Shown one piece after another: positions 47,033 to 56,687 of a stretch of DNA of 64,000 bases. This stretch comes from Aquitalea aquatica (GTDB lineage: Bacteria; Pseudomonadota; Gammaproteobacteria; Burkholderiales; Chromobacteriaceae), in assembly GCF_013911085.1 (NCBI RefSeq), contig NZ_JACERN010000024.1:1-64000 (forward strand), written 5' to 3'. How positions within the stretch are numbered: the stretch's first letter is position 1; each line of letters opens with the position of its first letter. The notes under the pieces were generated by a model. It saw only the letters and a list, made by a program, of their open reading frames with translations, had not been told where the DNA came from and did no database searches. The position numbers and the translations under genes are program-made.

Positions 47033-47146
47033 ACGGCAGTTCACGCACAGTTCTGAATCGTGCGCAGGTAGGAGAGGATCGGACGCCGCTGCCGATTGCT
47101 GGCACAATGCCGGCTTTTCGCCGTATTGCTGTATCAAGGAGCCTGC

Positions 47147-48157
47147 ATGCCAGCCAAGCCGCATGCCCAGGCGCGGTCGCCAGGCCCTCGCCTGCACCCG
47201 CGCAACCGTCACCGGGGCCAGTATGATTTTGCCCGGCTGCTTATTGCCTGTCCCGCGCTCAAAAAATATGTGCGGCCCAATGCCCATGGCTTGCCCAGCA
47301 TTGACTTTGCCAACCCGCAAGCCGTTAAGCTGCTGAACCGCGCCTTGCTGGTGGACTGGTATGGTATTCGCGACTGGGATATCCCGGCCGCCTACCTGTG
47401 CCCGCCCATTCCGGGGCGGGCCGATTATGTGCACTGTCTGGCCGACCTGTTGGCGGAATGCCAGCAAGGCCGCCTGCCGCAGGGCGATGCAATCCGCCTG
47501 CTGGATATCGGAGTGGGTGCCAATGCCATCTATCCCTTGCTGGCCCATGCTGAATATGGCTGGAGCTGCGTCGGTGCCGATATCGACAAGCTGGCGCTGG
47601 CCAATGGCCAGGCCATTCTGGCGGCCAATCCGGCATTTGCCGCGCATATCGCATTGCGCCACCAGCCGCACACCGATCAGATGTTCAGCCACATCATCGC
47701 CAGCGGCGAGCATTTCGATGTGACCATGTGCAATCCGCCTTTTCATGCCTCGCGAGCGGAAGCTGCCGCAGGCAGCCAGCGCAAATGGCGCAATCTGGGC
47801 AAGGCTGGGCAGCATCCCGGCAAGCAGCCGCTGCTGAACTTCGGTGGCCAGGAAAACGAATTGTGCTATCCCGGTGGCGAACAAGCCTTTGTTGCCAGCA
47901 TGATCAGCGAGAGTGTGCGCTTTGCCCGGCGTTGCTGCTGGTTCACCAGCCTGCTGTCCAGTGCCGACAGTCTGCCTGCCTTGCGCCATGTCTTGCGTGA
48001 GGCCGGCGTCAAGCAAAGCCGGGTGCTGGACATGGCGCAGGGGCAGAAGCGTAGCCGGCTGCTGGCCTGGAGTTTCTGGGATGTGGCCGGGCAGCAGGCC
48101 TGGGCAGCCCGTTACTGGACCGCGCAGGACCAGGCCCCGGCTGCCGGCCGGCGCTGA
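47147..48157 (+). CDS. rlmF: 23S rRNA (adenine-1618-N6)-methyltransferase RlmF
   Basis: 336 residues from the ATG at 47147-47149 with AAGGAG before it. It methylates A1618 of 23S rRNA. The family N-terminus LHPRNRHRGQYDFARLLIACPALKKYVRPN is followed by the SAM-binding LLDIGVGANAIYPLLAHAEYGWSCVGADID and the catalytic CNPPFHAS, plus FTSLLSSADSLPALR. Length and motifs agree with complete RlmF. Monocistronic between the binding protein and the phosphatase gene. Confidence 0.96.
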   Translation: MPAKPHAQARSPGPRLHPRNRHRGQYDFARLLIACPALKKYVRPNAHGLPSIDFANPQAVKLLNRALLVDWYGIRDWDIPAAYLCPPIPGRADYVHCLADLLAECQQGRLPQGDAIRLLDIGVGANAIYPLLAHAEYGWSCVGADIDKLALANGQAILAANPAFAAHIALRHQPHTDQMFSHIIASGEHFDVTMCNPPFHASRAEAAAGSQRKWRNLGKAGQHPGKQPLLNFGGQENELCYPGGEQAFVASMISESVRFARRCCWFTSLLSSADSLPALRHVLREAGVKQSRVLDMAQGQKRSRLLAWSFWDVAGQQAWAARYWTAQDQAPAAGRR

Positions 48158-48214
48158 TTGGTTTATGGTGAAAGTGGGGCGCGGCAACGCAGCCCGCATG
48201 GAGTGGATCCGGAC

Positions 48215-48709
48215 ATGGCAAAACAATACGCAGTCTTGATGGTTTGCATGGGCAATATCTGTCGCTCGCCCACGGCCGAAGGGGTGCTGCGCGCCCATTT
48301 GCAGCAGGCTGGCCTGGCCGGGCAGGTCGCTGTGGATTCGGCGGGTACCCATGGCTACCATATTGGTGAAGCACCCGACCCGCGCAGCAGCAAGGCCGCC
48401 TTGCAGCGCGGCTATGACCTGTCGGCACAGCGTGCCCGGCAGGTGAGCGCGGCCGATTTTCAACGTTTCGACCTGATTCTGGCCGCCGACCGCGCCAATA
48501 TGACCGCCTTGCGTGCACTGTGTCCGCCAGACCGCGTAGCCCGACTGGACTTCATTCTGGCTCCGTTGGGCCAGGTTCCGGTGCTGGAAGTACCCGATCC
48601 CTACTATGGCGGTGCCGGAGGCTTTGACCGGGTGCTGGACCTGATCGAACAGGCCAGCGCGCTGTGGGTCGACCGGCTGCGGCAAACGCTGAGCATGGCG
48701 GCCGACTGA
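48215..48709 (+). CDS. Low-molecular-weight protein-tyrosine phosphatase
   Basis: 164 residues from the ATG at 48215-48217; a longer frame begins at 48158 but lacks a family match. The nucleophile loop VCMGNICRSPTAEGVL (Cys-x5-Arg) and the general acid DPYYGGAGGFDRVLDLIEQA are both present, as in complete LMW-PTPs of about 155-165 residues. It could act on a capsule or polysaccharide tyrosine kinase or another target; no such kinase gene is near. Gap to the preceding rlmF is 57 bases. Confidence 0.9.
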   Translation: MAKQYAVLMVCMGNICRSPTAEGVLRAHLQQAGLAGQVAVDSAGTHGYHIGEAPDPRSSKAALQRGYDLSAQRARQVSAADFQRFDLILAADRANMTALRALCPPDRVARLDFILAPLGQVPVLEVPDPYYGGAGGFDRVLDLIEQASALWVDRLRQTLSMAAD

Positions 48710-48790
48710 TTATCTTGGCATAAGACGGGTGGGGCTTTAAGCTAGGCACCTGTATAAAGCCGGCTGGCCGGCATGTTTGCAAGGAAATAA

Positions 48791-49480
48791 ATGGGACAGT
48801 TTTCGCGGGAACCATTGGCACCAATGGAAGTGGTACCCAGCCATAACGCAGATATCATCCTGCCGCGTCAGACCGGCCGCACCCCGTTGACACGCCAGAC
48901 CGTGATTGTGGTCGGCTCGTCTACCGGTGGAACCGAAGCTTTGCGCGTGCTGCTCAGTGCCCTGCCGCCCACCATGCCGCCTATCCTGGTTACACAGCAC
49001 ATGCCCGAGCTGTTTACCAAATCCTTTGCTGCCCGGCTGGACTCACTATGCCAGCTGCAAGTGAAGGAGGCCGAGGATGGCGAGCGGCTGCAAGCTGGCA
49101 CGGTGTATATCGCCCCCGGCCACTCCCACCTGTTGCTGAAGTCTGCCACCACCATCGGCTACGCCACCTCGCTGCATCATGGCCCGCCGGTCAATCGTCA
49201 CCGGCCTTCGGTCGATGTGCTGTTCCGCTCGGCCGCCAATCTGGCTGGCAAAAACTGTATCGGCGTCATTCTTACCGGCATGGGACGCGATGGTGCGCAA
49301 GGCATGCTGGAGCTGAAAGAAGCCGGTGCCTACAACATTGCCCAGGACGAAGCCAGTTGTGTGGTGTTCGGCATGCCCAAGGAAGCCATTGCGCTCAAGG
49401 GCCAGCACGAGGTGTTGCCGCTCACGTCCATCGCCAGCCGCCTTGTCGCGCTGGTAGCCCAACGCCAGTCAACCGTATAG
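48791..49480 (+). CDS. CheB-type methylesterase without receiver domain
   Basis: 229 residues. Only the C-terminal catalytic part of CheB is present: the nucleophile in [22 protein letters not shown] (Ser44), the His in [19 protein letters not shown] and the Asp in [21 protein letters not shown]. The usual N-terminal receiver (about 110 residues) is missing and is replaced by a 38-residue tail ([20 protein letters not shown]) without recognisable motif. Thus a methylesterase/deamidase that is not controlled by CheA phosphorylation in the ordinary way. Its stop lies 10 bases before flrC; ribosome site AAGGAAATAA. Confidence 0.9.
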   Translation: MGQFSREPLAPMEVVPSHNADIILPRQTGRTPLTRQTVIVVGSSTGGTEALRVLLSALPPTMPPILVTQHMPELFTKSFAARLDSLCQLQVKEAEDGERLQAGTVYIAPGHSHLLLKSATTIGYATSLHHGPPVNRHRPSVDVLFRSAANLAGKNCIGVILTGMGRDGAQGMLELKEAGAYNIAQDEASCVVFGMPKEAIALKGQHEVLPLTSIASRLVALVAQRQSTV

Positions 49481-49489
49481 AAACCCGCG

Positions 49490-50863
49490 ATGAAGTTGCC
49501 CATTCTTGTAGTCGAAGACGACGCTGACCTGCGCGAAGCCATTGTCGACACCCTCAGCCTGGCAGGTTATCCCACGCTGGAAGCCGGTGATGGCAGCGCT
49601 GCCCTGCTGCAACTGAAGAAAACCCCGGTGGGGCTGATCATTTCCGATGCACAGATGGCACCGATGGATGGCTATAGCCTGTTTGAAGAGGTGAAGGTGC
49701 GCTATCCCGGCGTGCCCTTCATCCTGATGACGGCTTACGGCATCATCGAACGCGCCATCGAATTGCTGCGGGCAGGTGCCACCCACTACCTGCTCAAACC
49801 CTTCGAGCCGGCCAGCCTGATTGCCGAGGTGGAAAAGCATATTCTCAAGCTGCCAGACAGCGAGTGCGATGAGGCCGTGGCAGAATCACCGCAAATGCGC
49901 CAGCTGCTGGCGCTGGCCAGCCGGGTCGCCGGCAGCGATGCCAGTGTGATGATTACTGGCCCCAGCGGTGCCGGCAAGGAAGTGCTGGCGCGTTACATCC
50001 ACCGTCATTCGCGTCGTCACGAGGGTGCGTTTGTAGCGGTGAATTGTGCCGCCATCCCGGATAACCTGTTGGAGTCCACTCTGTTCGGCCACGAAAAAGG
50101 CGCATTTACCGGTGCCGCCCAGGCCTTGCCCGGCAAGTTTGAACAGGCGCAGGGTGGCACCATCCTGCTGGATGAAGTCACCGAAATGCCGCTGTCGCTG
50201 CAGGCCAAACTGCTGCGGGTATTGCAGGAGCGTGAAGTGGAGCGCGTGGGTAGCACCCGTACCATCAAGCTGGATATCCGCGTGCTGGCCACCTCCAACC
50301 GTGACGTGGCGGGTGAGGTGGACGCCGGCCGTTTTCGCGAAGACCTGTATTTCCGGCTGAACGTATTCCCGCTGCGCATTCCGGCACTGGCCGAGCGCCG
50401 CGAGGATATCCTGCCGCTGGCACGGCTTGTGCTTAAGAAATATGCTGAAGCCGCCGGGCGTTCCGGATTAAGCCTTTCCGAAGAGGCTGAACGTCATTTG
50501 ACGGCCTATAGTTGGGAAGGTAACATCCGCGAATTGGAAAACGTCATGCAGCGGGCGGTGATTCTTGCCGCCGGGCCGGCAATTCTTGCCGCCGACCTGT
50601 TGCTGGATGATGTTTCCGGTTCGACACCGCTTACCCGGACAGAAACCACCGTTCCGCCTATCATGTCTGCAGAATCAGATATGAAAACGCTGGAAAAACG
50701 TCATATTCTGGATACACTGGCAGCAGTTGGAGGGGTCAAGAAGCTTGCAGCCGAAAAACTGGGCATCAGCGAACGCACCTTGCGCTACAAATTGCAGCGC
50801 TACCGCGAGGAAGATGGTCAGGAAGTGGATCCGGATGACTTGGACGTACGCAGTACGGAGTAG
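49490..50863 (+). CDS. flrC: Flagellar sigma-54 response regulator FlrC/FleR
   Basis: 457 residues: receiver domain (1-120; phospho-Asp53 in LIISDAQMAPMDG, Lys in YLLKPFEP), AAA+ sigma-54 activation domain (about 135-370; Walker A GPSGAGKE, GAFTGA loop in EKGAFTGAAQ, Walker B GGTILLDEVTEM), and a Fis-like HTH at the C-terminus (GGVKKLAAEKLGISERTLRYKLQRYRE). It activates middle flagellar genes and is usually phosphorylated by FlrB. Here no FlrB lies before it; the receiver-less CheB does. A sigma-54 site precedes fliK, a plausible target. Confidence 0.92.
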   Translation: MKLPILVVEDDADLREAIVDTLSLAGYPTLEAGDGSAALLQLKKTPVGLIISDAQMAPMDGYSLFEEVKVRYPGVPFILMTAYGIIERAIELLRAGATHYLLKPFEPASLIAEVEKHILKLPDSECDEAVAESPQMRQLLALASRVAGSDASVMITGPSGAGKEVLARYIHRHSRRHEGAFVAVNCAAIPDNLLESTLFGHEKGAFTGAAQALPGKFEQAQGGTILLDEVTEMPLSLQAKLLRVLQEREVERVGSTRTIKLDIRVLATSNRDVAGEVDAGRFREDLYFRLNVFPLRIPALAERREDILPLARLVLKKYAEAAGRSGLSLSEEAERHLTAYSWEGNIRELENVMQRAVILAAGPAILAADLLLDDVSGSTPLTRTETTVPPIMSAESDMKTLEKRHILDTLAAVGGVKKLAAEKLGISERTLRYKLQRYREEDGQEVDPDDLDVRSTE

Positions 50864-50865
50864 CC

Positions 50866-51186
50866 ATGTCGATTAATAATGTAGACCAGATGTTGAGCGA
50901 GCTGCGGGCCGCATCGGCCCTGGCCGGCGGCAAACCAGCCGCGCAGTCGCAGGACGCGTCGCAAGTTGACTTTGCCGATGTTCTCAAATCCACGATTGAG
51001 CAGGTTAATTCTGCTCAGCAAACTTCGCAGGAAATGCAGAAGCAGTTCGAGTTGGGAGATGAGGGGGTTAACCTGCAGGACGTGATGGTCTCCTTGCAGA
51101 AAGCCAGCCTGTCGTTCCAGACAATGGTCCAGGCGCGCAACAAGCTGGTGTCCGCCTATCAGGAAATCATGAATACCCAGGTGTAG
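50866..51186 (+). CDS. fliE: Flagellar hook-basal body protein FliE
   Basis: 106 residues, starting two bases after the flrC stop. The conserved C-terminal half DVMVSLQKASLSFQTMVQARNKLVSAYQEIMNTQV is the FliE signature. FliE links the MS ring to the proximal rod. Upstream it has a slightly longer, Gln/Ala-rich N-terminus. First gene of fliEFGHIJ. Confidence 0.95.
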   Translation: MSINNVDQMLSELRAASALAGGKPAAQSQDASQVDFADVLKSTIEQVNSAQQTSQEMQKQFELGDEGVNLQDVMVSLQKASLSFQTMVQARNKLVSAYQEIMNTQV

Positions 51187-51246
51187 CCTGGCCGAATACA
51201 TATCCATGTTGCCGGCAGTGGCTGCGCTTGAAACTAAAACCACTGT

Positions 51247-53007
51247 ATGGCTGATCTGGCAGAACAAAACGCGACTCCTGTTTGGCGAACCCGGCTTAAC
51301 GATGCGTCTGATCGTTTCAAGTCGCTTCCCAACAATAAAAAAATCCTCTTCCTGGTGGCCTTGGCCGCCCTTTTCTCTGTCATTGTCGGCGCGGCGGTGC
51401 TCAATCGTCAGCCCAGCTACAAAATCCTGTTTTCCAATATTGCCGACCGTGACGGCGGTCAGGTCACGGCTGCCTTGCAGCAAATGAACATTCCCTATCA
51501 GCTGGGAGATGGCGGCACCGTGTCCGTACCGGCAGACAAGGTCTACGATGCCCGTCTGCGCCTTGCCGCCCAGGGGCTGCCCAAGGCTGGGGGCGTCGGC
51601 TTCGAGCTGATGGACAACCAGAAATTCGGCATCAGCCAGTTTGCCGAACAAGTCAATTACCAACGCGCCATCGAGGGTGAGCTGGCGCGCACCATCGAAG
51701 CCATCGGCTCGGTGGAATCTGCCCGCATCCATATTGCCATTCCCAAGCAAAGCGTCTTTGTGCGCGATCAGCAGCAGCCCACCGCATCGGTCATGCTCAA
51801 TCTGTTCCGTGGTCGCACCATGGATCAGGGGCAGGTAGCGGGTATCGTGCATCTGGTGTCCAGTGCCGTGCCCAATCTGCCGGTGAAGAACGTCACCGTG
51901 GTGGATCAGGACGGCAATATGCTGTCCAAGCTGTCCGACAAGGACACCGCTGGCATGGACCAGACTCAGCTGGGCTATGTACGCCAGGTGGAAGACGGTT
52001 ACGTCAAACGCATCGAAAGTATTCTTGAGCCCATTTTTGGCCAGGGCAATATCCACGCCCAGGTAACGGCCAATGTGGACTTCTCCGAAGTGGAGCAGAC
52101 TTCGGAAAGCTACCGCCCCAACTCCACGCCGAATCCTTCGGCCACTCGCAGTCAGCAAATCGTTGAACGCCTGGGTAGTGGTGCGGCCAATGCCGGTGGT
52201 GTGCCGGGGGCGCTGTCCAATCAGCCGCCGTCATCGGCTTCGGCACCGATTACCTTGCCGCCCGGCGCCGCGCCTGGCACGGCCACGCTGTCTGGTCAGG
52301 CCATGGGGCAGTCCGGTGCGCTGGAACGTGACATCACCACCAATTACGAAGTGGACAAGACCATTCAGCACACCAAGATGCCGCAAGGTGTGGTGAAACG
52401 CCTGTCTGCTGCCGTGGTAGTTAACTATCGCAAGATGCCGGACAAAACCGGCGAGGTGAAACCGACGCCGCTGACCGCCCAGGAAATCCAGCAGATCAAT
52501 AATCTGGTCAAGGAAACCATGGGCTACAACAGCCAGCGCGGCGATACGCTGAACGTGGTGAATGCTGCCTTTGCCGATGCAGCCGTGCCGGTCACCATGC
52601 AGGAAAAGGTCACCGATTATCTGAGCAACAATGCCTCCAGCCTGATCAAGTACGGCTTGCTGACCATCGCCGTGCTGTATTTGCTGTTTGGTGTGGTGCG
52701 GCCTATCGTCAAGGATCTGGTCAAACCGGTGGAAGCAGGCAAGAAGGGGGCCGATGGCCGTCTGGCTACCGATGCGGGGGGCAGGCTGCTGGCAGTGGCG
52801 GGGGATGATGAAGGTGGCGCTGCGGCCGCTGCTGCAACTGGCGGCAAGACCGTGGCGGGCACCAATCCCGATGGTACGCCGGAAAGTCCCAAGGATGCCC
52901 AGATGCGTCAGTACAACCTTAATCTGGAAGCTGCGCGCGAGCTGGTGAAGTCTGATCCGCGCATGGCAGCCCAGATCATCAAGGAATGGATCAGCTCCGA
53001 TGAGTGA
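51247..53007 (+). CDS. fliF: Flagellar MS-ring protein FliF
   Basis: 586 residues: TM1 (about 35-52, ILFLVALAALFSVIVGAAVL), YscJ/FliF ring-building domains (about 55-230, NRQPSYKILFSNIADRDGGQVTAALQQMNIPY, ARIHIAIPKQSVFVRDQQQPTASVML), the Gly/Pro/Ala-rich linker near 300-360, TM2 (about 465-485, KYGLLTIAVLYLLFGVV) and a C-terminal tail that binds FliG (QYNLNLEAARELVKSDPRMAAQIIKEWI). Overlaps fliG by 8 bases. Confidence 0.96.
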   Translation: MADLAEQNATPVWRTRLNDASDRFKSLPNNKKILFLVALAALFSVIVGAAVLNRQPSYKILFSNIADRDGGQVTAALQQMNIPYQLGDGGTVSVPADKVYDARLRLAAQGLPKAGGVGFELMDNQKFGISQFAEQVNYQRAIEGELARTIEAIGSVESARIHIAIPKQSVFVRDQQQPTASVMLNLFRGRTMDQGQVAGIVHLVSSAVPNLPVKNVTVVDQDGNMLSKLSDKDTAGMDQTQLGYVRQVEDGYVKRIESILEPIFGQGNIHAQVTANVDFSEVEQTSESYRPNSTPNPSATRSQQIVERLGSGAANAGGVPGALSNQPPSSASAPITLPPGAAPGTATLSGQAMGQSGALERDITTNYEVDKTIQHTKMPQGVVKRLSAAVVVNYRKMPDKTGEVKPTPLTAQEIQQINNLVKETMGYNSQRGDTLNVVNAAFADAAVPVTMQEKVTDYLSNNASSLIKYGLLTIAVLYLLFGVVRPIVKDLVKPVEAGKKGADGRLATDAGGRLLAVAGDDEGGAAAAAATGGKTVAGTNPDGTPESPKDAQMRQYNLNLEAARELVKSDPRMAAQIIKEWISSDE

Positions 53008-53998
53008 TAACGGTGTACATCGCAGTGCCGTACTGCTGTTCAGCCTGGGTCAGGCCGAGGCAGTAGAGGTGTTCAAGTATCTGGGGCCAAAAGAAGTGCA
53101 GAAGATTTCGCTGGCCATGGCGGCCATCAACAATCTTAGCTACGACCAGATCGACGACATCGTCGGCAAATTCCGCGAAGAATGCGCGGCGCGCGCCAGC
53201 ATCGGCGCCTCGGACGAATACCTGCGCAATGTGCTGATCGAGGCGCTGGGGCCGGACAAGGCAGCCAACCTGCTGGACAAGATCATGCAGGGCAACGACC
53301 ACAGCGGCATCGAAAGCCTGAAGTGGATGGACCCGTCCTCGGCAGCCGATCTGATCCGCCACGAACACCCGCAGATCATCGCCACCATTCTGGTGCATCT
53401 GGAGCCGGACCTGTCCAGCTCCATCCTGGCCTTCTTCCCGGAGCGGCTGCGCAACGAGGTGCTGATCCGTACCGCCACGCTGGAAGGCGTACAGCCACAG
53501 GCCCTGCGCGAACTGAACGATGTGCTGACCCAGCTGTTGTCCGGTTCGGACCGTATCAAGAAGAGTGCTTCCGGCGGCATCAGCCTTACTGCGGAAATCC
53601 TCAACTTTATGGGTTCCAATGTGGAGGGCTCGGCACTCAACTACATTCGCGAGTACGACCCGGAACTGGCGCAACGCATCCAGGACAAGATGTTCGTGTT
53701 CGAGAACATTCTCGACATCGACGACCGCTCCATTCAGACCATTCTGCGCGAAGTGCAGTCCGATTCGCTGGTGGTGGCGCTCAAGGGCACCAGTGCCGAG
53801 CTCAAGGACAAGATCTTCCGCAATATGTCGCAGCGTGCTGCTGAAATGCTGCGTGACGATCTGGAATCCAAGGGACCGGTCAAACTGTCCGAGGTGGAAG
53901 CCGAGCAGAAGGAAATTCTCAAAGTCGTACGCAAGCTGGCCGACGATGGCCAGATCGTGCTAGGCAGCAAGGGTGGTGACGAAGGCCTTGTCGAATAA
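53000..53998 (+). CDS. fliG: Flagellar motor switch protein FliG
   Basis: 332 residues with the three FliG domains (N, middle, C-terminal). Marks: LFSLGQAEAVEVFKYLGPKEVQKISLAMAAI (FliF-binding), EHPQIIATILVHLEPDLSSSILAFFPERLRNEVLIRTATLEGVQP with the EHPQ motif for FliM binding, and the torque helix region DDRSIQTILREVQSDSLVVALKGTS. Its start lies within the fliF end (ATGAGTGA), so translation is coupled. Confidence 0.96.
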   Translation: MSDNGVHRSAVLLFSLGQAEAVEVFKYLGPKEVQKISLAMAAINNLSYDQIDDIVGKFREECAARASIGASDEYLRNVLIEALGPDKAANLLDKIMQGNDHSGIESLKWMDPSSAADLIRHEHPQIIATILVHLEPDLSSSILAFFPERLRNEVLIRTATLEGVQPQALRELNDVLTQLLSGSDRIKKSASGGISLTAEILNFMGSNVEGSALNYIREYDPELAQRIQDKMFVFENILDIDDRSIQTILREVQSDSLVVALKGTSAELKDKIFRNMSQRAAEMLRDDLESKGPVKLSEVEAEQKEILKVVRKLADDGQIVLGSKGGDEGLVE

Positions 53999-54791
53999 TC
54001 CGATTATTCCGGGCGAACAACTGCAAGGCTGGAGCAGCTGGACGCCAGTTGAGCTGACCCATGACGATGGCGAATTCAGCCCGAGCCAGCTGGCCGGGCT
54101 GGATGCCTTGCGCCGCCATCTGGAGCAGGCTCCCACGGCTGCTGCAGCTGAAATGGCCGAAGACCAGGCCGATGCTGCCGCAGCTGCGGCAGAAGCCGCC
54201 GCGCAGGAAGAGGCGGTGGGTTATCCCACTGCTTCCGAACTGGAAGCCATTCATCAGGAAGCCTGGCAAACCGGTTACGACGAAGGCGTACAGGCCGGCC
54301 ATGCCGAAGGGCTATCACGCGGCATGCAGCAGGGGCACGATCAGGCCAGCGAACAGTTTGCCCAGCTATGGACACCGCTGCAGGAACTGTCCGGTAATTT
54401 CGCCCGCGAACTGGCGCGGGTGGAGGAAGAACTCTCTGGCTCGCTGCTTAAGCTGGCCATGCAATTGGCCGAGCGGCTGGCTGGCGAACACATCGCCCAC
54501 AGCGACACGGCCATCGTCGCGCAACTGCGCCAGGTACTGGGCGAATTGCCCGCCACCATGAGTCAGGCGCGCCTGCGGGTCAATCCGGCCGATCTGGCTG
54601 CCACACGTGAATTTTTGCAGCAGGAAACACCAGAAACCCAATGGCAATGGATAGAGGATGCCCATATCCAGCGCGGTGGCTGCATCATCGATACCTCGTC
54701 ACTGCAGCTGGACCTGCGGCTGGCGTCACGGCTGGCCGCGCTGAGCAGTGCCCTGGGGCTGGATGCCGAACAAGATGACCTCGCTGATTGA
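53973..54791 (+). CDS. fliH: Flagellar assembly protein FliH
   Basis: 272 residues with a GTG start at 53973 that overlaps fliG by 26 bases; a TTG at 53985 is an alternative. The Gln/Ala/Glu-rich N-terminal half and the C-terminal domain ([58 protein letters not shown]) are those of FliH. It regulates the FliI ATPase and carries it to the export gate. Its stop overlaps the fliI start. Confidence 0.93.
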   Translation: MVTKALSNNPIIPGEQLQGWSSWTPVELTHDDGEFSPSQLAGLDALRRHLEQAPTAAAAEMAEDQADAAAAAAEAAAQEEAVGYPTASELEAIHQEAWQTGYDEGVQAGHAEGLSRGMQQGHDQASEQFAQLWTPLQELSGNFARELARVEEELSGSLLKLAMQLAERLAGEHIAHSDTAIVAQLRQVLGELPATMSQARLRVNPADLAATREFLQQETPETQWQWIEDAHIQRGGCIIDTSSLQLDLRLASRLAALSSALGLDAEQDDLAD

Positions 54792-56166
54792 TCGACAACG
54801 CGCCTTCCTGGGCGATTGCGGCCGCGCCGCGCAAGAGGCTCCGCTGTGGCAACCCTGTGGTAGGCTGCTGCGTGTCACCGGCATGGTGATGGAGGCTACT
54901 GGCATCAAGCTGCCGGTAGGCAGTGCCTGCCAGGTTGAGCTGGCAGACCAGCATGTGGTGGAAGCTGAAGTGGTGGGTTTTTCTGGTGACCGCGTCTATC
55001 TGATGCCCTTGGCCAATGTACATGGTCTGCTGCCCGGCACCCCGGTGCGGCCGCTGGCACCGTCGCACCCGCCCTGTTACGGACAAAACGTGGTGTCGGC
55101 CCGGATCAATGGCCCGGCCGGCCGCCAGGTACCCGTGGGTGAAAGCCTGCTGGGGCGCATTCTCGACTCGCTGGGCCGGCCGCTGGACGGCAAGGGTCCC
55201 ATCCATCCCGAAGCCTATTTCCCCCTGCACAGCCAGCCGATGAACCCGCTGGACCGCTCTCCGGTCAAGCAGGTATTGGACGTGGGCGTGCGCGCCATTA
55301 ACGGCTTGCTGACGGTCGGGCGCGGCCAGCGGCTGGGCCTGTTTGCCGGCTCCGGTGTCGGCAAGTCGGTACTACTGGGCATGATGGCGCGCTTTACCCG
55401 TGCCGATGTGGTGGTGGTGGGGCTGATCGGCGAGCGGGGGCGCGAGGTCAAGGACTTCATCGAAAACATTCTGGGCGAGGAGGGTATCGCCCGCGCCGTG
55501 GTGGTGGCTGCGCCGGCCGACATGCCACCGCTGATGCGTTTGCACGGAGCGGCTTATGCCACGGCGCTAGCCGAATACTTCCGTTCCCAGGGCAAGGACG
55601 TGCTGCTGCTGATGGATTCGGTTACCCGTTATGCCATGGCCCAGCGTGAAATCGCCCTGGCTATCGGCGAACCGCCAGTGACCAAGGGTTACCCGCCTTC
55701 GGTGTTTGCGCGGCTGCCACAGCTGATCGAACGGGCCGGTAATGCCGCTAACGGTGGCGGCTCCATTACCGGCTTCTATACCGTGCTGTCCGAAGGCGAT
55801 GACCAGCAAGACCCGATTGCCGACTCGGCACGGGCGATTCTGGATGGCCACTTTGTGCTATCGCGCGAGCTGGCCGAGGCTGGGCACTATCCGGCCATCG
55901 ATATCGAGCAGTCCATCAGCCGGGTGATGGTGGATGTAGTACCGCCCAAGCAGATGGACCAGGCGCGCTATTTCAAGCAGCTGTATTCGCGTTATCAGCG
56001 CAACCGTGACCTGATCAGTGTGGGTGCCTATGTGCCGGGCTCGGACCCGGTGCTGGATGAAGCCATGCGCCGCCAGTTACAGATGACCAGCTTCCTTACC
56101 CAGCCCATGCACGAGTCACAGGACTACACCACCAGCCAATTGCAGCTGGACAGCGTGCTGGCGTGA
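54775..56166 (+). CDS. fliI: Flagellum-specific ATPase FliI
   Basis: 463 residues from the ATG at 54775-54777, 17 bases inside the fliH end; an ATG nine codons upstream is also open but does not suit the family N-terminus. F1-beta-like type III export ATPase: Walker [19 protein letters not shown], then [21 protein letters not shown], Walker [37 protein letters not shown], and [23 protein letters not shown]-terminus typical ([18 protein letters not shown]). It powers substrate unfolding for the export apparatus. Confidence 0.96.
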   Translation: MTSLIDRQRAFLGDCGRAAQEAPLWQPCGRLLRVTGMVMEATGIKLPVGSACQVELADQHVVEAEVVGFSGDRVYLMPLANVHGLLPGTPVRPLAPSHPPCYGQNVVSARINGPAGRQVPVGESLLGRILDSLGRPLDGKGPIHPEAYFPLHSQPMNPLDRSPVKQVLDVGVRAINGLLTVGRGQRLGLFAGSGVGKSVLLGMMARFTRADVVVVGLIGERGREVKDFIENILGEEGIARAVVVAAPADMPPLMRLHGAAYATALAEYFRSQGKDVLLLMDSVTRYAMAQREIALAIGEPPVTKGYPPSVFARLPQLIERAGNAANGGGSITGFYTVLSEGDDQQDPIADSARAILDGHFVLSRELAEAGHYPAIDIEQSISRVMVDVVPPKQMDQARYFKQLYSRYQRNRDLISVGAYVPGSDPVLDEAMRRQLQMTSFLTQPMHESQDYTTSQLQLDSVLA

Positions 56167-56177
56167 GCGGCTAAGCC

Positions 56178-56627
56178 ATGTCACAAAGCAAATACACCTT
56201 CCTGATCAAGCTGGCCGAGGACAAGCAGGCGGCCGCAGCCGAACGCATGCGGCAGGCGCAGGCCAAGGCGCTGGAAGCGATGAACCGGCAGGAGCAACTG
56301 GAAAATTTCCGCGATGAATACCGTGGGCGACTGACCTCCGGCGGCATGAAGGGCATGAGCATCGCTCAGTGGCAGGACTTTCAAAAATTTCTAGGCCGGC
56401 TCGATGAAGCCGTGCGCATCCAGCAAGGTGATACCGAATTCGCCAAGCAGCGTTTCATCATGGAGCGCCAGGCCTGGCGTAACGAGCATAAAAAGCTCAA
56501 AGCCTATGAGAAGCTGCTGGAGCGTGAACGTGAGCGCGAACAACAGGCACAGGCGCGGCGCGAACAGAAAGCCACTGATGAATTTGCCACCCGCCGTTTC
56601 TGGGACCAGACCCACGGCGAGGATTAA
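56178..56627 (+). CDS. fliJ: Flagellar export chaperone FliJ
   Basis: 149 residues, almost entirely two long helices with charged residues (KLAEDKQAAAAERMRQAQAKALEAMNRQEQLENF; ERQAWRNEHKKLKAYEKLLERERERE): a coiled-coil hairpin typical of FliJ, which docks to FliI and FlhA. Start ATG 56178-56180 lies 11 bases after the fliI stop. It is the last gene of the fliE-J run. A hairpin over its stop codon (56615-56636) probably ends the transcript before the opposite fbp genes. Confidence 0.94.
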   Translation: MSQSKYTFLIKLAEDKQAAAAERMRQAQAKALEAMNRQEQLENFRDEYRGRLTSGGMKGMSIAQWQDFQKFLGRLDEAVRIQQGDTEFAKQRFIMERQAWRNEHKKLKAYEKLLEREREREQQAQARREQKATDEFATRRFWDQTHGED

Positions 56628-56645
56628 ACCTCGCCGCTGTTGTGT
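56615..56645 (+). terminator. Hairpin terminating fliE-fliJ, spanning the fliJ stop
   Basis: Perfect stem CGGCGAGG (56615-56622) / CCTCGCCG (56629-56636), loop ATTAAA that contains the fliJ TAA (56625-56627), followed by CTGTTGTGT. It lies between convergent fliJ and fbpC. Confidence 0.7.
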
Positions 56646-56687
56646 CTAGCCTGTGCCGCCCTGGTCGGCGTGCTGACTTGTGCTGGC

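Noticed and set aside
47033-47146. Short open frames between the binding protein and rlmF
   Set aside because: No protein-like composition or start with a ribosome site.
48760-48785. Sigma-54-like TGGCC...TTTGCA before the CheB-like gene
   Set aside because: The GG to GC distance is 11 and not 10, and the -12 part overlaps the ribosome site.
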